Assembly: GCF_051622035.1 (NCBI RefSeq)
Contig: NC_135358.1
Span: forward strand, 5,099,501 to 5,163,500
Reading direction: 5' to 3'
Length of the DNA stretch: 64,000 nucleotides
Source: Arctopsyche grandis
Taxonomy: Eukaryota; Arthropoda; Insecta; Trichoptera; Hydropsychidae
A program made the translations under genes and the position numbers. The stretch's first letter is position 1. Every line of letters begins with the position of its first letter. Below, in pieces: positions 46,653 to 56,731 of the stretch. The notes beneath the pieces are model-generated. The model was not told where the DNA came from. It worked only from the letters and a program-made list of their open reading frames with translations, and ran no database searches.

Positions 46653-47230
46653 TGTAAGGCAGGGAACGTATGTTGACCGTATCCCACATGTTGTGTAGTT
46701 TGTAAGAGGATCGTTTATTTTTGTTCAATTTTTACAATGGTTATTGTATGTACTAAGAGGTTGAGCTTCGGAGAAGTGATCTGATTGAACTCCAGAAGTT
46801 CACTCTGGTGTTGGGAGCTGGTGCGTCGCTTTATATACGTTCTGGCTTGAAGCGTGCCGCGTGCAGATGCTTTGTCTTTGTTTCCAGGACACGTGTGTTG
46901 GGAACACGTGTTGACCTGTTTTTGAGGCACCTGTCTTCGTTATACACGTGGTTTATTGCTATGGGGTCAGCGCCAGGACGTCCTTCGTTTGAGAATGGGG
47001 TCGTGCCATGCGTTAACGACTGCCACGTGTAAACAATTTTCAGGACATGTGTCGCGGTTGCCTGATGACATCACTGTTGGGTTTCGTTCGTTTTACGATC
47101 GAGCCATGAACTCTTTCTTCTGGAATGGTCGAAGGGGACGTTGCCCTTGAGTTATGCATGTTTGTACAGGATCGATAATGAGATCACTGGTTTTGATTCG
47201 TAATAGCACAAGTCGTGCTAGATTCCTACA
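46653..47230. repeat. Probable solo LTR upstream of the second carrier gene
   Basis: It begins TGTAAGGCAGGGAACG and ends GCTAGATTCCTACA, with TG...CA ends. The 4-bp flanks are ATAT on both sides. The interior is more GC-rich than its surroundings and repeats CACGTGT/GGACACGTG words. TATATA at about 46832 and open but unrelated frames fit an LTR. It ends about 340 bases before the ATG of paralogue 2. Confidence 0.55.
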
Positions 47231-47239
47231 ATATTATTT

Positions 47240-47432
47240 GGTAAACAGATTATTGCGCAAATTGCGATTGCGTGCACGACAATCGTTGCCACAAAAATCG
47301 CAAATACGGAATATCTGACACTCGAGTTCTCGTACGTGCAATATTTCGATGGAGTTTTTGGGTGCCAGACGTTTCGTGATCGAGATTTTAGTGCCGTGCG
47401 CAAGATCGCTTTCTGCGGAATAATTACTAACC
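47240..47432 (+). mobile_element. MITE, GG-end group, diverged copy
   Basis: The ends are GGTAAACAGATTATTGCGC and, inverted, GGTTAGTAATTATTCC. The flanks ATATTATTT (47231-47239) and ATTTTATTT (47433-47441) agree at 8 of 9. It lies 140 bases upstream of the ATG of paralogue 2. Confidence 0.65.
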
Positions 47433-47571
47433 ATTTTATTTGACATGTAAATCTAAATTGGTTTTGAAATTTCATTTCATCGACATTGAATTCGATATAG
47501 CATGGTCATAAAATGTAGCGTTACAATCTTGTTATTAAAGATCGCATTCTGAAATCTGACAGCTGGCTGAA

Positions 47572-49296
47572 ATGTCAAGTCTGGAGGCTCGAGCGGGCGC
47601 TCCGCCCCCAGATGACCCCCGTTTCCGCTTTCGGCCTGAACAGCAGGCTACAGCTTCCTGTTCCGGAGCACTCATTACATCTCTATTTAGTTAGTATACT
47701 TCTCAACTTATACACCACACATAACCACAATGTACACGTGAAATGTCTTTTTGCAAGTCCTTGAAAATGTAAACCTTAATTTTTGACATTTAACTTCAGT
47801 GACACCACTTGACGTGGTCAAAATAAGATTACAAGCCCAACAGAAGGCTCTCCTGTCAAATAAATGCTACTTATATTGCAATGGACTGATGGATCATCTA
47901 TGTTTATGTGGACCCGGTATGACTTCAACGAATGCTAGAAAACTCCACTTCAACGGAACATTGGTGAGTTTAATGCAATTTAGCACTATAAACACACATC
48001 TAGAAAAGATTCCAGATTTACTTTAACAACATTTATACGATTTCAGGATGCAATGATGAAGATAACAAAATATGAAGGTTTTACTTCTTTGTGGTCGGGT
48101 CTGAGTCCCACATTAGTTCTAGCCGTTCCGTGCACCGTCGTTTATTTTGTTTTGTATGAGCAAATGCGAGTTGAACTCATGGATCGTTATAGTTTGAAGA
48201 CTGGAAAATGTAAGTCGGTGTCTCTCTTCTGGAATTTACTGATAGTTGTAATGTTAGACTAATTCAAACTTTCAGATGAGCAGCCAATGTGGATTCCGTT
48301 ACTTTCCGGAGCAGCCGGTAGAACGGCTGCCGTCACAATATTCAATCCTCTCGAATTAGTTAGAACAAAAATGCAATCTCAAAAAATGACATTTTCAGGT
48401 AAATATATTTGAAGTTATATTTATATATTATATATTTAATGTAATATAGTATTTGTTTTTCTTTAGAAACGAGAGTTGCTGTTTATAATATGCTTGAAAG
48501 TAGAGGAATCGCAGGTCTATGGAGAGGTCTCGGTTCCACTCTCATGAGAGATGTTCCTTTTTCAGGTATACACATTTCTCTATGATAGTTTTAGTAATGT
48601 TTTGGTTAAGAATTCAATAATGTAATGTTTACTTAACAGCTATATATTGGATGAACTATGAAACAATCAAACAGCGTTATGGAAATAGAGATCCGAAAAA
48701 AAATGGTTTTACGTTTAATTTTATCGCTGGAGGAATATCGGGAAGTGTAAGTTTACTACAAAATGCAACGTGTTTATTTTATCAAGTTTGAAAACTATTA
48801 TAACAAATATAATGTCTCATTATAGGCTGCAGCTTTAGTTACGCTGCCGTTTGATGTTGTGAAAACGCATCAACAAATTGAATTAGGCGAAAAGGAAATA
48901 TACTCCGGTTAGATTGAGATTACTCGAAGTTGTATTGTAATATTATAGTTATTGTTTTATATTAAATTATATCCATTTTTGCAGAATCTTCCAAACAAAA
49001 AGCGAAAAGCACATTAGAAATGTTAAAGAACATATACAGAATGCACGGGGTTTCCGGCCTTTTCACCGGAACCATTCCTAGAATTATCAAAGTAGCCCCA
49101 GCTTGTGCAATCATGATCGCATCATTCGAATATGGCAAATCATTCTTTCAAGACTATAACAGAAAACAATATTTAGATGCCGTAGAAAGGTAATTCACTA
49201 TAAATATCGTATAATAGACTACTATTGATTCACATGTAAAATTCCAACGTGTTATTTTACAGAATCCGTCCCAACGTCATATCATTCAACGGATGA
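47572..49296 (+). CDS. Slc25A39/40-like: Mitochondrial carrier, SLC25A39/40-like, paralogue 2, 364 aa
   Basis: Nine exons: 47572-47689, 47800-47963, 48047-48209, 48276-48398, 48467-48565, 48640-48746, 48826-48907, 48985-49189 and 49263-49296. Exons 2-7 have exactly the same lengths and phases as paralogue 1, so the pair arose by tandem duplication with introns. All three carrier signatures are present (PLDVVK, PLELVR, PFDVVK), as are NGLMDHLC and the cysteines of the matrix loop (62, 66, 74, 76). The role should be mitochondrial glutathione import as for SLC25A39/40. It differs at both ends: a longer Pro-rich N-terminus ([15 protein letters not shown]) and a C-terminal exon of 11 residues after a GTAATT donor. 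G+C at third positions looks higher than in paralogue 1, suggesting that the two evolve under different constraints. The upstream kilobase is an LTR plus a MITE. Confidence 0.9.
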
Positions 49297-49985
49297 ACAA
49301 TAATTAATTTCGATGTTTAAATATTAAAATTACAAAATAATTAATTGTAACTATTTCAATTTTTAGTTAACTTTATTGTATTAGAGGTATAATAGCTATG
49401 AAGTGGACTACCGTTTAAAGGTTTGCTTTTCCAAAAGCGTCAACGCTTATCAAGAATGTACTGAATTTAATACTAGAAGTATCATTTGATTTGTGGCACC
49501 GCGCTTTAATCCAACTATTATATATTGTGTAATTTTTAGCCATTAAATGTGATATTGAAATGCAACACCCAAGTTGTAATTAATTAATTTTTATAATATA
49601 ATATAATGATTTTATGACTTGTTACATGTTGTATTTTATATTGATTTTTTTTTAATTATTGTTATATATTATTTTACGCATACAAAAATCGTTTTATTAT
49701 TGTTACGGGGACGAGTAGATGGTGTAAAAATATTATAGTCACAGATTTTATCAGATGATTATATTATTTAAATAGCAGTAAGTATACACGAGATTAATGT
49801 ACAAGTTTGTATTACAAGTTACTAGTCTCAAAATGAATCGCAAGTTAATAGTTAGGCTGCTTAATAGCAAGTGCTCTTCAAAATGTTTAACATGAGCACA
49901 TATTCAATAAGGGTAACAATTTCGACCAATCACAGTTTGGTAAAACAACTGGTGATTACCAGTGGCATTCATGCGTAAGATAGTT
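49297..49985. other. 3' region of paralogue 2 and intergenic DNA
   Basis: AT-rich. No further gene is supported. Confidence 0.4.
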
Positions 49986-49989
49986 TTAG

Positions 49990-50285
49990 TATTTGATATA
50001 TGTATATATGTATCCCTTGAATGTATCGACAAATGGTTGGGTAGGATTAAGTGGGATAATAATATTTGAGGGAAACAATTCGTGAGAAAAATGTAGAAAA
50101 GCAATAAAGTTAATAAAAAACAATATTTTAAGATTTAGTATTTGACATATGTATCCCTTGAGTGTATCGAGAAATGGTTGGGTAGATACACACAATTCGT
50201 TGTACAGATTAAGAGGGATAATGATATTTGAGGGTAACACGAGTCGTGAGACAAAAATGCAGCTAAAACAATAAAGATTTTGAAA
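49990..50285. repeat. Tandem duplication of a unit of roughly 150 bases
   Basis: Two units share ATGTATCCCTTGAGTGTATC, AAATGGTTGGGTAG, GGGATAAT.ATATTTGAGGG and GCAATAAAG in order. The second has a short insertion. No coding content. Confidence 0.6.
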
Positions 50286-50377
50286 GTCTCATAAATAACC
50301 TTAAAGGAACATATCAATTAAACGTGCGCTCAAAGAATCAAGATCAAACATCAAGCGGGAATAAAGAGTAATATAAG

Positions 50378-51399
50378 CAGTGGCGGCTCGTGGATAAGAT
50401 ATCTGGGGGTGCTGCGGTTGATTTGAAAAATAAAAAAAATATTTATTTGGATATTTAACTATAAACCTTTCCCTTACGGTGCCAAAGACATCCGCGCGCT
50501 CCGATGATATGTATTTTGTACACATAAATTGACGTAATTCGTAATTATATTACGGAGGAATACAAAAATTCTGAACCTCGTATCTATTACATTTCATATC
50601 GATATTCCCATTATTAGAGTCGAGTTGTAGTAAATACATATCACAGGGGAGGAAAGGTTAACAACAAAATTATCAAAATTAAACATTATACATATGTATT
50701 TTATTTCATTCAAAAATTGATTCTTCTGTCTTTTTTCCTTGAAAAAAGGTCTAAAACCTTTTCGTTAAATTTTTCACTTCATAATCTTTTTTTTTTCAAT
50801 TGACAGCATAGACAAAGCCGTCAATCTTTCTTGAACCATTGTGTTTCTTATATATGTATGTCTTTATTCTATTTATTGATGAAAAACACCATTCTGGCTC
50901 AGAGGTAGTTTTTAACTTTTTAAGTTTTCTTTAATTGAAAATGCATCGATATTACTAGATTGCAGCTTCTCTTGATTCAGATGCCATCTTAAATAGTGAC
51001 GTGTAGAAGGAAGTGTAAGAGGTGTAGAAGGAAAGACAAAAGGTGCAGAAGAAATGAGGAAAAGTGAGGAGCGCGCGGCGCGCACACGAACGCAAAAAGA
51101 AATGTGTACTGTTGGGAGTGCAGTACGGACCAAGCTTCTAGCTGCCCCCGCGCCCCTCCTTCGCCCACTCGGCATATTCCATCGAAAACCGTACTGCACA
51201 AAATCATAAATGATGCCTCACTTTCTGATATAAGAACCGCGATGTATGATCATTATTAGATGTATCGGTGTGCGGGCGAGCTTAATACACGCTTAAATAA
51301 TATTGATATTTTTATATAATACATTTATGTATATTAAATTTTTCTCAATTAACTTGGTGGTTCTGCAGTACCGCAGTGCGTATGAACGAGCCGCCACTG
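50378..51399 (-). mobile_element. hAT element with transposase relic, perfect 8-bp TSD
   Basis: The ends are CAGTGGCGGCTCGTGG and, inverted, CAGTGGCGGCTCGTTC. The flanks AATATAAG (50370-50377 and 51400-51407) are identical. On the minus strand near 50840-50780 a damaged frame reads NTMVQERLTALSMLSIEK, the hAT C-terminal dimerisation motif. A GC-rich block (51060-51180) with no matching family fills part of the interior. Confidence 0.8.
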
Positions 51400-51599
51400 A
51401 ATATAAGTACATACATAGGTTGTAAGATATTCATCACATAACATTATACCGAACCCATTCCCTGTCCTAACACCGAGTCGGTGAATAAATAAAAGACAAA
51501 TTAAATAATCATATTATTTATTGAAATCGCAGTATTGTGATGCTCCGATGGTCTATGTACACACACAGATACATGATGAGAGTTTGGAGGTTATGTGAG

Positions 51600-51634
51600 G
51601 AGGTGAGGTAAGGTAAGGTAAGGTAAGGTAAGGT
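51600..51634. repeat. AGGTA pentanucleotide array next to the LSM8 stop
   Basis: Six or so copies of AGGTA/AGGTG begin immediately downstream of the LSM8 stop codon (minus strand), so they would lie at the start of its 3' UTR. Confidence 0.7.
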
Positions 51635-51635
51635 G

Positions 51636-51926
51636 CTAGAAGACGACGGGGGGCAGAGGGTCCGCGCGCAGAGTGTTGAGGTCGACCCTCGCGTCCTGAG
51701 CCTCGTCCAGCTGACCGACCACCGCCACGTTGTCTCCTCGAATGAGATGGAGGCCGAGCACCACCTGGGCGGCCGGAGCTCCCGCCGAAAACACTCGCTC
51801 GTGCGACTCCTCCACCACCAGGTTCACGCTCTGGTCGAAGCCCTTCAACGTGCCGATGAAGTTGCGCCCGTCTGCTGTTATTATCGACACGGATCGGTTC
51901 ACGAAAGACTCCAAGCCGGAAGTCAT
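51636..51926 (-). CDS. LSM8: U6 snRNA-associated Sm-like protein LSm8, 96 aa
   Basis: LSm8 replaces LSm1 in the nuclear LSm2-8 ring that binds the 3' oligo(U) of U6 snRNA and is needed for splicing. The 96-residue length equals the usual LSm8 length. From the chosen ATG at 51926 the protein opens MTSGLESFVNRSVSIITADG, with Sm1 motif features (GTLKGFDQSVNLVVEESHER) and an Sm2 motif (GLHLIRGDNVAVVGQLDE). An upstream in-frame start would add 20 residues unlike the family, so it is rejected. The gene has no intron, and its third positions are markedly GC-rich compared with every neighbour. It could be an old retrocopy or simply an intronless gene; the frame is fully intact. AATAAA (minus strand) lies near 51520. 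Confidence 0.93.
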   Translation of the reverse strand: MTSGLESFVNRSVSIITADGRNFIGTLKGFDQSVNLVVEESHERVFSAGAPAAQVVLGLHLIRGDNVAVVGQLDEAQDARVDLNTLRADPLPPVVF

Positions 51927-52270
51927 CGTAGCTGGCGATCGAAACTGACAGCCGCTCGAAAACAAACGTTCTATACTATGCACCAAACGTTACTTTGTAC
52001 GACCATATCTATTTGTACAATCTTCGAAACAAAAAGAGTACCAACCACTTGGAATTAAATTATTCATTAACGATCATAGAAGTAGAATGCATAGAATCGC
52101 TCTCAGTCTCCAAAAATGTTGCTACAAAAACTCTGCGTGGCAGAGTTTGCTAAACTTCGTCTCTCTCTCTCTCTCTCTCTTGTCTCTCTTCTGACTTTCC
52201 GTCTCTCTCTTCGATGGCTCGCTTTTAGACGATACGTTTGTTAACAATGACCATTCTATGCATTCTACTT

Positions 52271-52610
52271 GGGTGCACCTCACGGGATCGAATTATAAAT
52301 GCACGAAAAACCAAATATCGGAAGGCAAAGATCGAAAATCGAAAGATCTTAAGTCGAAAGATCAAAAAAAAGGATGCATGGTAAACGGTACATTCTGCGC
52401 GCGCATATTAATACGGGAGGAAAAGCCTGTTCCTCTTGTTCCTGTTGTATCATGCTCGCGAAAAGTAAGTGAGGATGTACCGTTTACCATGCACCCTTTT
52501 TTTATCTTTCGACTTTAGATCTTTCGACTTTAGATCTTTCGATTTTTGATCTTTGCCTTCCGATATTTGGTTTTTCGTGCATTTCTTATTCGATCCCGTG
52601 GGGAAGACCC
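52271..52610. mobile_element. Foldback MITE, GGGTCT ends, perfect 9-bp TSD, copy 2
   Basis: The flanks ATTCTACTT (52262-52270 and 52611-52619) are identical. The arms share the AATATCGGAAGGCAAAG...TCGAAAGATCT core with 36322-36654, but the outermost 45 bases differ strongly (GGGTCTTCCCCACGGGATCG here) while remaining complementary to each other within the copy. Confidence 0.75.
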
Positions 52611-52734
52611 ATTCTACTTCTATGTTAACGATAAATTCGGTTCGGTGATTACATCCCAAATGTGAATCTTTACTAGGATGACTGCCGCTACGTAAATCGC
52701 GCGAATACTGGCGTACAGAAAACTGTCCAAATAT

Positions 52735-52942
52735 GGTAATTGGATTATTATTAGACACATTTCGACCGCCCAAAAGACAATTTTTGCCATGAAAATCGCG
52801 AATACGGAATATTTGGCACTCGAGTTCTCATTAGTATGATAGTTATCGTTAGTATAATGGGGTTTTTCGGCTGCCAGATGTTCCGTTATAGAAATTTTAG
52901 TGACTATTGGGTGAGCGCTTTGTGACCAATAATCACCAAACC
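52735..52942 (+). mobile_element. MITE, GG-end group, nested copy
   Basis: Its ends GGTAATTGGATTATTATTAG and GGTTTGGTGATTATTGGTCA (inverted) and its interior match 16324-16514. The flanks do not match each other (TCCAAATAT and ATTAATTAT), so the TSD has been lost or the copy moved within the larger element. It preserves the uninterrupted site of Helitron copy A. Confidence 0.65.
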
Positions 52943-53291
52943 ATTAATTATATTAATGTATTGTATCTGTATTGGTGCACTCGTCGCTTTGGAGCGATCT
53001 GTTAAGACGAGTGTACATGTTCGATTGAAATAAAAATAAAATAAAACAAAACTTTGTGGCGGCTCGCTATATGACATGGTCGAGTTCGGTCACCTTCCTG
53101 CGAGTTGGGACCAACTCGGCCGTGTTCAGAGTTGCTACCTCACTCCGACTTCGGCTGCCATAATAAAAACACGTGCATCAACATGCCAATCGTCTCATTC
53201 GTTTCATCCCCTATAACTTCATCTATTGTTAATACGAACATAGATAAAGTAAAAATGTATAATGGAACTGTATAATGTACACTGAACCCCA

Positions 53292-53452
53292 AATATTGCT
53301 CAGCAAATGCTTTTTTTTTTACGAAATTTTTATTATTATCGACTAGACATATAAACTTTGCATGTTGATATGGACATTCGAGTCCGTAACGTCATTTTAA
53401 TTTTGATAATAATAAAAATCTCGAAAAAAAAAGCATATGCTGAGCAATATTT
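53292..53452. repeat. Inverted repeat, about 50-base arms
   Basis: AATATTGCTCAGCAAATGC at the left and its near-complement GCATATGCTGAGCAATATT at the right, both continuing through poly-T/poly-A and TTTTTATTATTATC. Confidence 0.65.
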
Positions 53453-53589
53453 AAACAGTTTTTTGTGCGGACATTTTCCTGTGTGAAGATTTTTCGTACG
53501 ACAAGAGAACCGCACGCGCGATTTTTGTAGCGGCTGTTATCACGGTAGTGATTCACATTTGGGATGTAACCCGTTTACCGTAAATTCAT

Positions 53590-54119
53590 TTATTATTTTA
53601 CGAGTATTGAAGGTACAAAAGATACTCGGCAATGCCATAGGGATCTGATTTTTCAATATGACTGTATTATTCCTCCTACTCAGAAATTTTATTGTGTATT
53701 TTTATTTCAACTGTCTACTTAAATATCAATTTTTTAGATCTAAATGCAGTGGTGATATTGGGGGGGGGGGGTGTTGTTCAGCCGCCACCCCCCTAGATTT
53801 GAACGGGACTATCCACGTTGCTCATGTATTATTATGAATTTGAATTAAAATATTATTTTCTAGTAATAGGATGCCAACGGGAAGTTATTAATTTATAGGA
53901 ATTGTAAATAAAATGATATTATAATAATAAAATACAGTTTTCAAAATTTATTTAATGCTAACTTCTTATTTTTTAGTTTAAAAAAACGTTCAATGTATTT
54001 TCAGGAGATTATTTTGTACTTTATAAATATGCATTTATACCCAAATCTCTTGAAAGATTTTTAAAATTCTTTTAATATTAATTTTATTGATAAAAATATA
54101 TAAATAAGAAAATGATAAC
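53590..54119. other. Intergenic, nothing recognised
   Basis: It includes a poly-G run near 53760 followed by CCGCCACCCCCC. No gene. Confidence 0.4.
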
Positions 54120-54660
54120 AGGAGTCACTAATGCATCACAATGGTCGAAAAAATACAAAATGATGAGAAAAATAAAAATATATACACAGACAAAAAATAC
54201 AATTACACATAATCATAAAAAAACAATAGCATTATAATAATAGCAGATAAAATAAAAATATCACATAATAAAATACAAAGTAGGGAATGTCTTGCATCTA
54301 TAGCCAGCGCCAATATATGTATAATAACCAGCCGCAAATACAAAACATTCCTGCGAGACCTTAATGGAAGAGAGAAGATCAAAATTCCACTCACACAGTA
54401 CATTTAATTATGAAAATAATGATGAGTGCAGGCTACCAGACAAATAGGTTAAAATAATCTCCGATAACCTACGCTCACCGAAACTGAAAACATTGCATTC
54501 AGGCTTAGCAGCAAAAATTTTATTGAGTAATCGGATAGCCCTTGGAATAGGAGCCATTCGATAAAGAACTGTGCGAGCAGGAGGTGCAGCCATATAATGA
54601 TGATGTCTAACATGCACATAATTATTATGGACATAAAGTCTCAAATGTTCCAGCAATGAC
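54120..54660 (-). mobile_element. LINE 3' end (Jockey/CR1-like), same family as 12660-13240
   Basis: The minus-strand frame 54656-54408 reads LRLYVHNNYVHVRHHHYMAA, then PPARTVLYRMAPIPRAIRLL, and ends YLSGSLHSSLFS. The 3' UTR and a TGACCATTGTGATGC end follow. This copy keeps more of the coding end than the others. Confidence 0.65.
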
Positions 54661-54914
54661 GGGATATTTTTTATATATTATTAAAATACATATATAAATT
54701 TTGTATATATGTTATAATATTTTATATATATACATATATATGTATGTATGTATATAAAAATGTTATATATGCATATGTAAGCTTATATCGGTTGGTGTAA
54801 AGACTTCTATAATATGGTTTCCATTCAAAACCAACACCGTCAACATCAATTAAACGATAAAATTTCGAGTGTGAAATTTATTTTTTAAATATTAGTGTTA
54901 TATGTAGTAAATAA

Positions 54915-55170
54915 ATCTAAATGGCAATAGACCCAACTATGTGACCCACATACCTGGAAGAACAGATGATAGATGGACGAAATAAGTGCTAGAATGGTAC
55001 CTGAGAGAATGTAAAAGGGTGCAAGGGAGATTACAGAGGATATGGGTGGATGAAATTAGAAAAATTGTGGAATGAGATGGATGAGAGTTGCGCAAAACAA
55101 AGATGAATGGAAGCGTGTTGAAGACGCGTTCATCCAGCAGTGGTTGGCGAATGGCTATGAATGATGATTA
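54915..55170 (+). mobile_element. LINE 3' end, RTE-like, copy 2
   Basis: Collinear with 35430-35645 (GAGATGGATGAGAGTTGCGC, GAATGGAAGCGTGTTGAAGA, CATCCAGCAGTGGTTG). It ends in ATGAATGATGATTAT. Confidence 0.6.
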
Positions 55171-55179
55171 TATGTACAT

Positions 55180-56725
55180 TGACGTAATTTGCCATGTTTA
55201 TTTATGAGTGAACGGAAATCGCAATGAGAATAGAAAAACTGTAATTGTATGTATTATCATTGTTTTAAAACATTGACCAAAGGACAACGAACATTCAGCT
55301 CGGCCTTTGAATTAAATCTTCAAATTGCTTCATTTAACGTACATAAGATTATCTTGTTTTACTGTATTTTTTGCATTCAGATAAAAGCTTCATACATATT
55401 TACATATTTTTAAAATTTTCACATCGTCAATTCGCATTCACTATACATAGTAATTAATTAATGTTTTTCCACTAACAAATAGTTACATACGTTATATTTG
55501 AAAGTGGCATATATACGTCCGGTTTTCTTCATTCCGAGAAATATTTCGCAAAACATTGAATATAATGTTTTGCGTTTAACCATATTTAAAAATACTGGTG
55601 GCCTGTAAAACGTATATTCTGCTTTTCCGAAATTCTGGACATACCGAATTGACAGTATTGATAACAATTTGTGAATTAAGTCAAGCAGAAATAGTGTTTT
55701 TGCAACTGAAAATTGGACTTCGGCTCATATATACATACATATGTTAACCTCATTATGTCATATAATACAGAGATGATGTATAATGACTTTTTAATCTATT
55801 ATCGTGCCAATTTATAGAAATAACCCAGCATTTTCTCTAAATATGATTGATTCGTAGGATGTTTAATGTACATATGTACGTGTTTGGCGAACAAAGATCG
55901 TTATAATGAATATCAGGAATTCTCAAACTTGTATGTAACGTAAGATCATACTTTATTTTCACATATCACAAGCGTATTATGCAAGTAAATAATATTGTCG
56001 GTTTTTATGGACCCATTTACGTATTGCCCTGTACACGCAAATGTGAGATAACGAGCTTGAGCTCTTATTCAAGTCTTATATATGTATGTATGTACATAAT
56101 TTTTTGTTCAACGCCACACAATCTCATGAGAATACATGTTTTATAAAGGTAGGTATATATGTATTAAATTGAAAAGTGATTATTGAAAAAAATGACCATG
56201 AGAGAGGCGCCTACGTAGACAGGGCTGTCACTTTTATTGGAAGTACATATACTTGTTACATGTACTGATACTTGATATCAAATATGTCTCATCTACTTTT
56301 AGAATTTGCTCCCACTTCTAAACTTCTTTAGATTGAGATCATCAGTAGTCCACGTAAATAATATGTTCAGTTTTTCTCAAAATTTGACCTAACCCAGAAT
56401 TCCCACACTTGAAGATTGAAAACTTCATCCAAGATTATAGTACCTAGTAGGATTCATTAATTACATCTGTAACCATCAGCTTTCCAACAAAGCCAATAAT
56501 TTTTTACACGTGATAAACAAATTAACACCATTACGAGGCAGACTGACACTAAATTATAATAACTGTCAAGAATTTTCTTAAATCAAAGATGGATTCGAAT
56601 TTAATTTGCAATGATTATACATATCAAGTCGACTGATTATGACGCCAACCCTGAAAACTTGTATATCTTGAACCTGTTCATAGCAATATACTCAGCAGAC
56701 CCCGACAAGTCGTTCTACCAGTCGG
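55180..56725. other. Intergenic; one repeat fragment
   Basis: 55550-55735 is the uninterrupted form of the repeat split at 12550-13310. The rest, up to the esterase start, shows nothing that I can name. A conventional TATA box was not identified. Confidence 0.4.
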
Positions 56726-56731
56726 TTGGCC

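Larger units (their letters stand above)
52639..53579. mobile_element. Larger relative of the GG-end MITEs
   Basis: The left end GGTTCGGTGATTACATCCC and the inverted right end GGTAAACGGGTTACATCCC continue in step (CAAATGTGAATC, GCCGCTAC, ATCGCGCG) for about 70 bases. The flanks GATAAATTC and GTAAATTC differ by one indel. Inside are the MITE at 52735-52942 and a 50-base inverted repeat at 53292-53452. Confidence 0.6.

Noticed and set aside
51633-52058. Plus-strand 141-codon frame over LSM8
   Set aside because: Antisense shadow of a GC-rich real gene.
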